47,244 nt of DNA from Sulfolobaceae archaeon (GCA_026627305.1 JAPNVD010000026.1:1-47244), one strand, 5' to 3'. Shown: positions 34,638-42,973, counted from the first letter of the stretch. The notes: generated from the sequence alone by a model not told the origin. Translations and numbers: made by a program.

Positions 34638-35849
34638 TTACAAACTTTTATACTCCTTTATAGCGTCACTAAGCCTTCTAATTCCTTCCACTATTTTTTC
34701 TTCACTCGGATATGTGAAATTAAAGCGAGCTGTCGTATAATCCGGTGCCTCTACATAGGTAATATCGCCTGGTAGATACATTACTCCAGCCTTTATCGCA
34801 CCTTCTAATAGTTTTCTAGTATTAATGTTGTTAAACTTTACGAAGAAGAACATACCGCTCTGAGGATTTTCGAAGTTTATAAGGCTACCTAAATGTTCCT
34901 TAAATGCCTCTTTCATCACATCTCTCTTTCTCCTATAAACATTTGTTACCTTCCTTACCGTATCATCAACTATCCCCTTGATTAAGGCTTCAAAAGCAAT
35001 ATATTGTACTAGGTTACTGGTGTTTAAACTTATTATTTGCTTAGAGGTCATAATCTTATCTATAACTTCAGAACTGCCAAATAACCAACCTAATCTTAAA
35101 CCTGGTGAGAGTATTTTACTAAAGGTGGACATGTAAATAACCCTGTTATCCTTGTCATAAGCCTTTAGCGGTATCGGATCGTTCCCTTCATAGTTAATTA
35201 AACTGTAAGGATCATCTTCTAGGACTAATAAATCGTACTTACTTGCGATCTCTAATAGATGCTTTTTTGTCTCATCACTCATAGAAATGCCTGTAGGGTT
35301 ATGACAGTTTGGCATAACATAAATTAGTTTGACTTTTTCCCCTTCATTTGTTAGCTTCCTAACCCTTTCCTCTAACTTATAGGTATCTATACCGTTAGGA
35401 GTTATTGGAACACCTGCAACCCTGGAATTCATAGCCTTAAACACTGAGACGGCTACAAAATAAGTGGGGTTCTCAGTAATTACATATTCTCCAGGATTTA
35501 TGAAGGTCGAGGTAACGCTGAAGAGTCCTTCTTGAGAACCATTAGTTATAAGAACTTTATCGTCTTCTTTAACCTTAACCTTCAGTTTATCCTTCATGAA
35601 GTTCTTTATTCCATTTATCAGTTCAGGAACTCCATATGTTGAACCGTATTGTAGAGCGTTAGCACCGTACTTCTCTAGAATTCCTGCCGTTATAATTTTT
35701 AGCTCCTCTATTGGGAACACTGAGGGGTCTGGAAGTCCTCCTGCAAAGCTGATTAATCCTTTCTGGTTTACGTTTTGTAGGATCCTATCTAAATCTTCAT
35801 TTATGGCATTTATTACAAAGTTGGAGAGCTTTGATTTTATTTCTGTCAT
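34638..35849 (-). CDS. PLP-dependent aminotransferase, class I (2-aminoadipate/aromatic type)
   Basis: A fold-type I aminotransferase of about 403 residues. Motifs are FAGGLPDP, YGSTYGVPELINGI, TNGSQEGLFSVTSTFI, MPNCHNPTG, LEDDPYSLINYEG and the PLP lysine in STFSKILSPGLRLGW, with the final substrate arginine in TARFNF. Its closest named relatives are LysN-type and broad-specificity aromatic/2-aminoadipate aminotransferases. The frame is open to ATG 35870, but ATG 35849 has a TATA box centred 27 bases upstream, so it is the preferred start. It is probably regulated by a factor bound at 35882-35936. No lysine or arginine genes are adjacent. Confidence 0.88.
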   Translation of the reverse strand: MTEIKSKLSNFVINAINEDLDRILQNVNQKGLISFAGGLPDPSVFPIEELKIITAGILEKYGANALQYGSTYGVPELINGIKNFMKDKLKVKVKEDDKVLITNGSQEGLFSVTSTFINPGEYVITENPTYFVAVSVFKAMNSRVAGVPITPNGIDTYKLEERVRKLTNEGEKVKLIYVMPNCHNPTGISMSDETKKHLLEIASKYDLLVLEDDPYSLINYEGNDPIPLKAYDKDNRVIYMSTFSKILSPGLRLGWLFGSSEVIDKIMTSKQIISLNTSNLVQYIAFEALIKGIVDDTVRKVTNVYRRKRDVMKEAFKEHLGSLINFENPQSGMFFFVKFNNINTRKLLEGAIKAGVMYLPGDITYVEAPDYTTARFNFTYPSEEKIVEGIRRLSDAIKEYKSL

Positions 35850-35870
35850 CTCTAGTAAGTAGATATACAT

Positions 35871-35880
35871 AATTTATAAA
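35871..35880 (-). promoter_or_regulatory. TATA box of the aminotransferase gene
   Basis: On the minus strand TTTATAAATT is centred 27 bases before the ATG at 35849, fixing a leaderless start and excluding the upstream ATG at 35870. Confidence 0.55.
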
Positions 35881-35881
35881 G

Positions 35882-35936
35882 ATTTTGTAATCACAAAATA
35901 TTGAATTGAAAATTGCTTCGTTCAAAATCACAAAAT
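35882..35936. promoter_or_regulatory. Possible operator: palindrome and repeated AATCACAAAAT
   Basis: The inverted repeat ATTTTGT-AATC-ACAAAAT (35882-35899) abuts the aminotransferase TATA box on its upstream side. The core AATCACAAAAT occurs again at 35926-35936, 37 bases (about 3.5 helix turns) away. An Lrp-like regulator binding two sites upstream of TATA, as known for archaeal activators or repressors, would fit. Confidence 0.4.
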
Positions 35937-35981
35937 TTCTAGTAGAACATTTTATAAAAAACAGTTGTTTAATATTTTACT

Positions 35982-36007
35982 CAATTATCTATCATTATAG
36001 ATAATTG
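35982..36007. repeat. Perfect 11-4-11 inverted repeat between aminotransferase and CBS genes
   Basis: CAATTATCTAT-CATT-ATAGATAATTG is a perfect inverted repeat in the 245-base divergent region. It lies about 88 bases before the CBS gene start and 133 before the aminotransferase start. It could be an operator or a hairpin. Confidence 0.55.
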
Positions 36008-36058
36008 TACATGTCAACTTAATATATATATTATATCTTTAAGTGCAAGAATGGAAAT

Positions 36059-36072
36059 ACTTAAATATTTAA
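36059..36072 (+). promoter_or_regulatory. TATA box deciding the start of the CBS gene
   Basis: ACTTAAATATTTAA-type A/T box centred about 28 bases before the ATG at 36095 but only about 14 before the ATG at 36080. So the second ATG is the likely start. Confidence 0.45.
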
Positions 36073-36094
36073 AATCTAAATGAAAAGGGAGAAC

Positions 36095-36487
36095 ATGACT
36101 GAATTTCAATTTGAAGAAGAGCCAAAGGTAAAGGGAGTAATGACCAAGAACGTAATTACTGCTAAAAAGGAGGCGACTATTAAAGAGCTGACACAAGTTA
36201 TGGCTTCTAAGAATATAGGTTCTGTCATAATAGTAGATGATAAGGGAGAGCCTATAGGTATAGTTACTGAAAGGGATATAATAAAAGCTTTAGGAAGAGG
36301 GTTAGGAATCGATACTAAGGCGGAAGAAATAATGAGCAAGCCATTAATTACCGTTAATGAAAACACTGGAGTTCATGACGCTTTACAGTTGATGATTTTA
36401 AAGAACATAAGACATCTAGTAGTAGTTAACGATGATAATAAAATGACAGGAATAGCCTCAATACGAGACTTAGTAAAAATCGTTTAA
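36095..36487 (+). CDS. CBS-domain pair protein
   Basis: A 130-residue protein made of two CBS motifs and little else: MTKNVITAKKEATIKELTQVMASKNIGSVIIVDDKGEPIGIVTERDIIKALGRG and KPLITVNENTGVHDALQLMILKNIRHLVVVNDDNKMTGIASIRDLVK, shown here in parts around the GIVTERDI and GIASIRDL ends. CBS pairs bind AMP, ATP or S-adenosyl compounds and sense energy state. The frame is open from ATG 36080, but the promoter position favours 36095. It is convergent with the nucleotidyltransferase gene. No partner enzyme is adjacent. Confidence 0.9.
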   Translation: MTEFQFEEEPKVKGVMTKNVITAKKEATIKELTQVMASKNIGSVIIVDDKGEPIGIVTERDIIKALGRGLGIDTKAEEIMSKPLITVNENTGVHDALQLMILKNIRHLVVVNDDNKMTGIASIRDLVKIV

Positions 36488-36538
36488 CAATATTAGCTAA
36501 CTACTCCCTTTACCTTACTACTATTTTTCATTTAAACA

Positions 36539-37234
36539 TCAAGTTCCTGTAGGGTTAAATTGACCAACCTCTTCAGGTTCTTCATACCATTTTACTCTTC
36601 TCCCTATCTTTGCTCTCATCTTCCACTTAATCGATTTTGGATTCTTCTCTAAGGCTTCCTTCAAGTCTTTTAGTTTGTCTATAACCCTTTTCGCGACAGC
36701 TTGATAGTTAGTAGATAAATATTCAATCGTTTTATCAATATTATCAGTAACTGTTGTGTAAAAACCCCAATCATCAGACAATAACTTCACTATATAATTT
36801 TTATCAATAGTAGACTCAGAATCGTGGTCAGCTAACTCCAGGTCATAAAGTAGAGCAGCTACGTCCTTGAAATCGTTTTCTGTTATCTGTACAATTTGAA
36901 GTTTAGTCAAAAGAAGGTCTGAGGGCGGTATAGTGTATTTCGTCATAGCCTTTAATCTATCTTTAAGAACTAGCTTATGGCACATATTAAATTCATCTAG
37001 AAAGACATCTACTGTCGATTCAAGAACAGGATCGTAGTACATCAGCCTTATGAAACCATGGAGAGCGTTAAACCTCTTGTTAGGAATCATCTGTATACTA
37101 TCCAAGAAAGAGGATATCTTCCTCGACTGAGAAGAAAGTCCAAATAGATCTATATCTTTATAATTTCTCTTGAAAACCTCAGAACCTTGTTTTGAAAGCA
37201 AGGCAACTGCAGCACCACCTATTAATCTAAGCAT
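36539..37234 (-). CDS. Nucleotidyltransferase-fold protein (AbiEii/MNT-like), start uncertain
   Basis: A protein of 231 residues (from ATG 37234) with the pattern of minimal nucleotidyltransferases: LRLIGGAAVALLS, YKDIDLFG with the DxD pair, VDVFLDEFNM with the third acidic residue, and PPSDLLLTKLQIVQITENDFKDVAALL, close to AbiEii-type proteins. A charged C-terminal tail follows. The frame continues upstream to 37315 with plausible N-terminal helix sequence (LIQRGVEIIDKASAEGI) but has no ATG, GTG or TTG. An AAGGAG at 37289-37294 precedes an ATT at 37282 by six bases. It may be an antitoxin- or toxin-type NTase; no HEPN partner is adjacent. Confidence 0.78.
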   Translation of the reverse strand: MLRLIGGAAVALLSKQGSEVFKRNYKDIDLFGLSSQSRKISSFLDSIQMIPNKRFNALHGFIRLMYYDPVLESTVDVFLDEFNMCHKLVLKDRLKAMTKYTIPPSDLLLTKLQIVQITENDFKDVAALLYDLELADHDSESTIDKNYIVKLLSDDWGFYTTVTDNIDKTIEYLSTNYQAVAKRVIDKLKDLKEALEKNPKSIKWKMRAKIGRRVKWYEEPEEVGQFNPTGT

Positions 37235-37363
37235 AATACCCTCGGCACTAGCCTTATCAATTATCTCTACACCTCGTTGAATTAATTTCTCCTTAGTAAC
37301 TGGAATTTCAAACCACTAAATAAAAACACCTTAAACGGCTATTTATGATTAATTATAACACCG

Positions 37364-38272
37364 TTAAAACAAAGGAACAGTTTCTACTTCAAACACTCTT
37401 GTATCCCTTCCCCTGACAATTTTTAACTTAACTGTAGATGGTGCACCAACTTCTTCAAGCTTTGCAATAAGATCTAATGGACTTTCTACATCATCGCCGT
37501 TTACGCTAACTATTACATCTCCCCTTCTTATACCTTCATTATAAGCTGGGCCTGAAGGATCTACGTTAACTACTATAACACCTCTATCCGTCTTAAGTCC
37601 TAAATAGCTCGCAATGGCTTTATTGAGTTTAGCTACCGCAACGCCTATATATGGTCTAACATACCTCTTAAACTTGTTAACGTTAGTTAGAAAGCTAGAT
37701 ACTAACTTCGAAGGCACTGCAAATCCTATTCCTTGCGCATAGGGTATCATAGCAGTAACGACACCTACAACTTCTCCTTTTAGATTTACTAAAGGTCCAC
37801 CACTATTTCCTGGATTTACTGCAGCATCCGTCTGCAATACATATAACGTATTTCCAGCTGGAGATGTAATGGTTCTGTCAACCCCACTAATAATGCCCAT
37901 AGTTACGCTTTCGAGACCTAAAGGATTACCTATAGCTAACACAACATCGCCTAGATGATATTCTGTTGAGATATTTAGCCCAGGTAAGTCTAACTCATCA
38001 CCATAAATCAAAGCTAAATCATTGAAAGGATTTATTGCAATTACTTCGCCTTTAGTCACATAACCCTCCTTGCTTACAATCCTCACTTCTGACGCGTTGC
38101 CTATCACATGATAGGAGGTAACAAATAGTCCCTTACCTATGGAAAAACCTGAACCTAGACCTTCACTTACCTTAGGGCCGAACAATTCATCGAACCCTAT
38201 ATCTCTAGTCAGTATTGTAATAACTGAATTGCTTACCTTCTCTATTACTTTTCTTATATCTTCGAGATTCAT
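37364..38272 (-). CDS. HtrA/DegP-like serine protease with PDZ domain
   Basis: A 302-residue trypsin-fold protease with the complete triad: His55 in VTSYHVIG, Asp85 in FNDLALI and Ser157 in GNSGGP, preceded by QTDAAVNPGN. Residues 210-300 form one PDZ domain (GVIVVNVDPSGPAYNEGIRRGDVIVSVNG). No signal peptide or membrane anchor is evident, so it should be cytoplasmic, unlike bacterial DegP. It probably degrades damaged proteins. It stands alone, about 130 bases upstream of the NTase-like gene on the same strand. Confidence 0.93.
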   Translation of the reverse strand: MNLEDIRKVIEKVSNSVITILTRDIGFDELFGPKVSEGLGSGFSIGKGLFVTSYHVIGNASEVRIVSKEGYVTKGEVIAINPFNDLALIYGDELDLPGLNISTEYHLGDVVLAIGNPLGLESVTMGIISGVDRTITSPAGNTLYVLQTDAAVNPGNSGGPLVNLKGEVVGVVTAMIPYAQGIGFAVPSKLVSSFLTNVNKFKRYVRPYIGVAVAKLNKAIASYLGLKTDRGVIVVNVDPSGPAYNEGIRRGDVIVSVNGDDVESPLDLIAKLEEVGAPSTVKLKIVRGRDTRVFEVETVPLF

Positions 38273-38476
38273 AAACGATAAGTTGTTAACGTAAAATTTA
38301 AGATTAATCCAATTTAAATAAAAAATAAATTATTATTATAAAAAGAGTGAAATAGCGAATGCTCTAAGTGTAATAGGGAAGTCTTTTCTTCATCATCATA
38401 CTTGATACGATAAAAAACTATGCTATTATAATTATCTTTTATAGTATCTTTATAAGGTAATTATTGTTATATATAA

Positions 38477-39619
38477 TTGGTGCAACAGAATTTGAATCCT
38501 GAAGATGAGCTACTTATTAAAACGGTAAGAGAGTTCGCTATTAGAGAAATAGAGCCCCTAGCTGAAAAAATAGATAGAGAAGATTGGTACCCCAGGGAGT
38601 TGATAAGAAAATTAGGCGAACAGGGATATCTGATTCCCTTAAATAGTAACCTTAACATGTTTCAAACTTCTCTTGTGATTAGGGAGATAGCTAAAGCAAG
38701 CGGTTCTGTTGCATTGATACAAGATGCTCAGGGTGAATTAGCAGGCGAGCCTATTAGGGCCTTTGGTAACGAAGAGCAAAAGAGGAAATATCTAGAACCT
38801 ATGAGTAGGGGTGAATTGATAGGAGCATTTGGGTTAAGCGAACCATGTTGCGGAAGCGATGCGGCTGCTTTACAGACTATGGCAGTAAAAAAGGGTGGAG
38901 AATGGATAATAAATGGTAAAAAGATGTGGACTACACAGGGCTTATACGCTGATGTCTACATAGTTTTTGCAAGAACAGGAAAACCTGAAGAAAGGGAAAA
39001 GGCGATAACAGCGTTTATAGTTCCTAGAGGGAGTTGTATAGAAACAAATAAGATAGAGGTCATGGGATTTAGGGGTACTGGAACTGCAGAGGTTACGTTA
39101 AATGAGTGTCACGTAGGAGATGAAAATATATTAGGAGAAGTTAATGGCGGTTGGAAGATCATAAAGCATACACTTAATGTAGGGAGGATAGCGATAAGCG
39201 CTATCGCATTGGGACTAGCTGAAAGAGCTTTAGAGGAGGCTATAGAGTGGGCTAAAAGTAGAGTAGCGTTTGGGTCACCACTCATAAAGTTTGAAGGCTT
39301 AAGGTGGTATATCGCGGAGAGCTCAGCATATCTAATGTCAATGTTTTCTCTACTTGAGGATGTATCCAGTAAGTACCCTAACGTTTCTGATGCACAAATC
39401 TCGTCTTTAAAGTATGTAACGGCAAAAGAGGCAAATAAAATAGTAGATGTAGCTCTTCAAATTATGGGTGGAATGGGATATGCTAAAGGTACCAAAGTTG
39501 AAAGGATATATAGGGACATAAGATTAACGAGAATTGGCGAAGGTACTGATGAAGTTCAATTAATGATAATCTCAAAGTTCCTAGAAAGAGAAGGGATTGA
39601 TAGATTACTAGAAGCTTAA
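38477..39619 (+). CDS. Acyl-CoA dehydrogenase
   Basis: An FAD-dependent dehydrogenase of 380 residues that desaturates acyl-CoA at alpha-beta. It has the N-terminal helical domain, GAFGLSEPCCGSDAAALQT and INGKKMWTTQG in the middle domain, and ALQIMGGMGYAKGTKVERIYRDIRLTRIGEGTDEVQ at the end, where the glutamate of IGEGT is the usual catalytic base. The start is TTG 38477 or GTG 38480; a TTTATAAG box at 38449-38456 lies 25-28 bases upstream and allows either. It opens the acyl-CoA gene cluster; the next gene begins about 100 bases later and may have its own promoter. Confidence 0.92.
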   Translation: MVQQNLNPEDELLIKTVREFAIREIEPLAEKIDREDWYPRELIRKLGEQGYLIPLNSNLNMFQTSLVIREIAKASGSVALIQDAQGELAGEPIRAFGNEEQKRKYLEPMSRGELIGAFGLSEPCCGSDAAALQTMAVKKGGEWIINGKKMWTTQGLYADVYIVFARTGKPEEREKAITAFIVPRGSCIETNKIEVMGFRGTGTAEVTLNECHVGDENILGEVNGGWKIIKHTLNVGRIAISAIALGLAERALEEAIEWAKSRVAFGSPLIKFEGLRWYIAESSAYLMSMFSLLEDVSSKYPNVSDAQISSLKYVTAKEANKIVDVALQIMGGMGYAKGTKVERIYRDIRLTRIGEGTDEVQLMIISKFLEREGIDRLLEA

Positions 39620-39720
39620 AATGCCATAATATATGTTAGAGATTAATATAAACATTTTTCTTCTCTTATATAATGTAAAGATTTTTTAAGTATTAATCTG
39701 TAATGATATTGTGATCTTTT

Positions 39721-40842
39721 TTGCAAAGGGTTGCAATAGTTGGGATAGGTTGGTATGGATTTAGGCCTCAAACCAAGGAGGTTTCCTTCCGCGAGATGAT
39801 GTTCGAAGCCGCTGTGAGAGCATATCAAGATGCAGGTGGCATAAACCCTAGGGAAGAAGTTGATACGTTTATCTCGTGCCAAGAGGATTTTTGGGAAGGA
39901 ATCTCAATCGCGGATGAATTTGCACCTGATCCAATAGGAGGTGCAATGAGACCTACAATGACAGTTGATGGAGATGGTTTACAGTGTTTAACACATGCAA
40001 TAATGCACATAAATTCAGGCTTAAGTGATGTGACCGTTGTTGAAGCACACGGTAAGCCCAGTGATATTCTAACATTACCTGATATAGTTGATTTCGCTAT
40101 GGATCCCTTATACGTTAGAAAGGTTTCTCCTAACTATCATTTTATAGCGGGATTGGATGCTACACTCTTCATGAAAGAGTTCTCTGCAACACAAGAGGAT
40201 TTGGCTACAGTTGTTGTAAAGAATAAAGAGAATGGGTTGAAGAATCCTAGGGCATCTTATGCATCTAAGCTAAGCGTTAGTGATGTACTTGAAAAACCAT
40301 ATGTTGTTTATCCTCTTACTGAATTGGACATTGCTCCATACGTGGATGGTGCCATAAACATTGTATTAGCCTCAGAAGAGGTGGCCAGACGTTATACTGA
40401 TACTCCCATATGGATAGAGGGCGCATCATTTGCAACGGATTCCGCTAATCTGGAAACAGCAACATTAGGTAAAGCGCTATATTTGAAGATTGCAGCTGAC
40501 AACGCCTATAAGATGGCTAAAATAGAATCACCGTCAAAGGAAATTAAGGGAGCATTCATTGATGATAGATATAGTTATAAAGAGTTACAACACCTTGAAG
40601 CTTTATCTTTAACTAAAGATCCTGTTAAGGCTTTAAGAGAGGGACAATTATACCCCGATGGTGATATACCTACAAATCCTTTAGGTGGACATTTAGCCGA
40701 GGGCGTACCTCTCGAAGCCTCAGGTTTGGCTCTATTAATTGATGCAATAGAATACTTAAGGCAAGGAAAAGAAAGCGCAATTGTTGCATCGTGGAGAGGA
40801 GTTCCCACATTTACTGGGGCAGTTACAGTCCTCAAAAGGTGA
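39721..40842 (+). CDS. Thiolase-like protein lacking catalytic cysteine and histidine (first of two)
   Basis: A 373-residue thiolase-superfamily protein of the SCP-x/lipid-transfer type. It starts at a TTG and shows the N-terminal strand VAIVGIGWYGFRP. Where thiolases have CxSG, it reads VDGDGLQCL, so the nucleophile position is Asp83 (a Cys lies 6 residues later). In the usual GGxxxxGHPxGASG it reads GGHLAEGVPLEASG, with Val for the catalytic His. The usual C-terminal cysteine is also absent. It overlaps the next gene's ribosome site. Such dead-thiolase paralogues work as non-thiolytic enzymes or scaffolds; the nearest precedents are steroid side-chain aldolases that pair with DUF35 proteins. 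Confidence 0.85.
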   Translation: MQRVAIVGIGWYGFRPQTKEVSFREMMFEAAVRAYQDAGGINPREEVDTFISCQEDFWEGISIADEFAPDPIGGAMRPTMTVDGDGLQCLTHAIMHINSGLSDVTVVEAHGKPSDILTLPDIVDFAMDPLYVRKVSPNYHFIAGLDATLFMKEFSATQEDLATVVVKNKENGLKNPRASYASKLSVSDVLEKPYVVYPLTELDIAPYVDGAINIVLASEEVARRYTDTPIWIEGASFATDSANLETATLGKALYLKIAADNAYKMAKIESPSKEIKGAFIDDRYSYKELQHLEALSLTKDPVKALREGQLYPDGDIPTNPLGGHLAEGVPLEASGLALLIDAIEYLRQGKESAIVASWRGVPTFTGAVTVLKR

Positions 40843-40844
40843 GT
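40839..40844 (+). promoter_or_regulatory. Ribosome site deciding the start of the second thiolase-like gene
   Basis: GGTGAG is followed by GTGG and the ATG at 40848. The site matches the archaeal 16S tail and overlaps the stop of the previous gene, so the ATG at 40848 is favoured over the earlier in-frame codon at 40791. Confidence 0.6.
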
Positions 40845-40847
40845 GGG

Positions 40848-42026
40848 ATGAAACCAAATATATATTTTAATAAAAGAGTGGCCGTAGTGGGAGCTGGACT
40901 AACGTTATTCAGAAGGAGGATCTGGGAAACACCTCAAGAAATGTCTTGGGAGGCAGCAAGAAAGGCACTGGATGAGGCGGGCCTAGAGTTAAAGGATATT
41001 GACTGCGTTGTCATAGGAAGTGCTCCTGACGCATTTGATGGAATTCACATGAAGGGTGAATATCTATCACATGGAGCAGGTGGAATTAGAAAGATGGTAA
41101 GTAGAGTATTTGTAGGAGGAGCAACTGGGGTCATGACCCCTATAGCTGGATGGTATCATGTTGCGAGTGGTTTGTGCAGCAAAGTACTGGTAGTAGCAGA
41201 GGAGAAGATGAGCCCAGGAAGACCTCATCCACAAGCTGTATTCAAATATATTTGGGATCCAATAACGGAGAAGCCACTAAATCCAAACCTTATCTGGATA
41301 TTTGCAATGGAGATGCATAGATATATGAAGGCTTACAATATAAAGAAAGAGGATATAGCCCTTGTTTCGGTGAAGAACAAGAATAACGCTATCGATAATC
41401 CATATGCACAAATCCCCGCAAAGATCACAGTAGAGGATGTCTTAAAGAGTGAGGTTCTCGTTTGGCCAGTCCAATTGCTCGATATTAGCCCTGTGTCCGA
41501 TGGCGCAGCTGCAATGGTTCTAGTAGGCGAAGATCAAGCTAGACAATTAACTGATACACCTGTATGGATTGAAGGAGTAGGCTGGACTCTAGATAGTACA
41601 GGTTGGCCTGGAAGGGATTTAGCGTATCCGAGATATTTAGAACACGCTGCTAGAATGGCATATAAAATGGCTGGAATTGAAAGGCCATATAAGGAAATAG
41701 ATGTAGTAGAGCCATACGATCCGTTCGACTATAAAGAATTGCATCATCTGGAAGGGTTAATGATAGCTAAAAGAGGAGAAGCACCTAAACTGCTAAAGGA
41801 AGGAGTGTTTGATAGGAATGGCGATATTCCTAGCAGTCCTAGCGGGGGGTTATTGGGAGTTGGAAATCCAATAGCTGCTGCTGGATTGATGAAGACTATA
41901 AGCATATATTGGCAATTAAAAGGCACTGCTGGAAAGATGCAAGTCAAGAAACCAGTTCATACTGGAGTAGCACAAGCTTGGGGAGATTTAATGCAAGCCT
42001 CAACTGTTATAGTTATGAGGAATTGA
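40848..42026 (+). CDS. Thiolase-like protein lacking catalytic cysteine and histidine (second of two)
   Basis: A thiolase-fold protein of 392 residues (from ATG 40848). The N-terminal strand is KRVAVVGAGLTLF, followed by EEAGLELKDIDCVVIGS-like sequence. The active-site loop reads VGGATGVM, with Gly91 instead of the nucleophilic Cys. The GHP motif is GNP (Asn for His) in SPSGGLLGVGNPIAAAG. The segment VEPYDPFDYKELHHLEGL has Tyr where SCP-x thiolases have HDCF. It is similar to the first copy in length and order, so the pair arose by duplication and may form a heteromer. It is followed by the first DUF35 gene. Confidence 0.86.
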   Translation: MKPNIYFNKRVAVVGAGLTLFRRRIWETPQEMSWEAARKALDEAGLELKDIDCVVIGSAPDAFDGIHMKGEYLSHGAGGIRKMVSRVFVGGATGVMTPIAGWYHVASGLCSKVLVVAEEKMSPGRPHPQAVFKYIWDPITEKPLNPNLIWIFAMEMHRYMKAYNIKKEDIALVSVKNKNNAIDNPYAQIPAKITVEDVLKSEVLVWPVQLLDISPVSDGAAAMVLVGEDQARQLTDTPVWIEGVGWTLDSTGWPGRDLAYPRYLEHAARMAYKMAGIERPYKEIDVVEPYDPFDYKELHHLEGLMIAKRGEAPKLLKEGVFDRNGDIPSSPSGGLLGVGNPIAAAGLMKTISIYWQLKGTAGKMQVKKPVHTGVAQAWGDLMQASTVIVMRN

Positions 42027-42032
42027 GGTGAG
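42025..42032 (+). promoter_or_regulatory. Ribosome site deciding the start of the first DUF35 gene
   Basis: GAGGTGAG is followed by TAAA and ATG 42037. It overlaps the upstream stop TGA (42024-42026) and the GTG at 42028, which argues for the ATG as start. Confidence 0.6.
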
Positions 42033-42036
42033 TAAA

Positions 42037-42537
42037 ATGGTCACAGGTCTAAAGGATGAGGATCTGAAGAAAGTATATACAGTAACCTATAAACCAAACG
42101 CTAAGTATGGCTATAGTGCAGGACAAGCGTATAGCGTATTTTTACAAGGACTTAAGGATGGAAAGATTTTAGGAAGAAGATGCAATAAGTGTGGGAGAGT
42201 CTATGTACCTCCTAGAATGTACTGTGAGTATTGTTTTAGACCTACAGATGAGTGGATTGAAGTGAAGGATGAAGGAATAGTTATGACAGCTGTTGCTAGT
42301 TTTATATCATGGACTAGAGAGAGATTAGAAACTCCAGAGATTGTTGGTGTAATAAGGTTATATCCATCTAGAGATAATGACTTCGTTTACCCTGGTCTAT
42401 TCCACAGGATATGCACAACTTATGAGAAGGTAAAAGACATGTCAATAATAGGTAAGAAAGTGAAGGCAGTGTGGAAACCTAAGGAACAAAGAGTTGGTAG
42501 CATAAATGATATAGAGTGCTTCAAGGAGGTGGAATAA
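42037..42537 (+). CDS. DUF35 zinc-ribbon/OB-fold protein (first of two)
   Basis: A 166-residue DUF35 protein, with a helix (AYSVFLQGLKDGKILG), a four-cysteine zinc ribbon (CNKCGRVYVPPRMYCEYC) and an OB-fold with TAVASFISWTRERLETPEIVGVIRL. DUF35 proteins bind acyl-CoA and sit beside thiolase-type enzymes (HMG-CoA synthase, acetoacetyl-CoA thiolase and Ltp2-type aldolases), bridging or channelling substrate. The frame includes GTG 42028, but the ribosome site favours ATG 42037. It is directly between a thiolase-like gene and a second DUF35 gene. Confidence 0.9.
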   Translation: MVTGLKDEDLKKVYTVTYKPNAKYGYSAGQAYSVFLQGLKDGKILGRRCNKCGRVYVPPRMYCEYCFRPTDEWIEVKDEGIVMTAVASFISWTRERLETPEIVGVIRLYPSRDNDFVYPGLFHRICTTYEKVKDMSIIGKKVKAVWKPKEQRVGSINDIECFKEVE

Positions 42538-42538
42538 A

Positions 42539-42973
42539 ATGGCGTGGGAGAAGAGGGGAACTGAAGGATCTTTAGTTACGTGGTACGATAATATGGAAGT
42601 GGAAGCTTATGTATACACTGCAGGACCTGTCGGAGAGGCTTTCATAAAGGGTCTTAACGATAAGAAAATCTTAGGCAGCAGATGCCCTAAGTGTGGAAGA
42701 GTTTATGTGCCAGCTAGAATGTATTGTGAATATTGCTTCATTAAGACAGAAGATACGCTTGTAGAAGTTAAAGGCAGAGCTTACATATACACTTACACAA
42801 CTGTTTATAAGGATCATTACGGTAATACATTGCAAACACCATTACATATTGGATTGATAAAGTTTGAAGGGGTTACCGGAGGATTGCTAGCTTATATAGA
42901 TGGAAAGCCAGAAATAGGTAAAGAAGTCGAGATTGTCTCCTATGGTATACCATTGAAGGTGAAAGTTAAGTGA
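42539..42973 (+). CDS. DUF35 zinc-ribbon/OB-fold protein (second of two)
   Basis: A 144-residue paralogue with the same plan: helix GEAFIKGLNDKKILGSR, zinc ribbon CPKCGRVYVPARMYCEYC and an OB-fold with YTYTTVYKDHYGNTLQTPLHIGLIKFEG. The ribosome site GGAGGTG (42525-42531) lies 7 bases before the ATG and overlaps the upstream gene's end. Its stop overlaps the GTG start of the acyl-CoA synthetase (GTGA). Each of the two DUF35 proteins probably pairs with one of the two thiolase-like proteins. Confidence 0.9.
   Translation: MAWEKRGTEGSLVTWYDNMEVEAYVYTAGPVGEAFIKGLNDKKILGSRCPKCGRVYVPARMYCEYCFIKTEDTLVEVKGRAYIYTYTTVYKDHYGNTLQTPLHIGLIKFEGVTGGLLAYIDGKPEIGKEVEIVSYGIPLKVKVK

Noticed and set aside
38377-38400. 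ATGATGATGA on the minus strand as C box of a second guide RNA
   Set aside because: No CTGA D box follows at a suitable distance.
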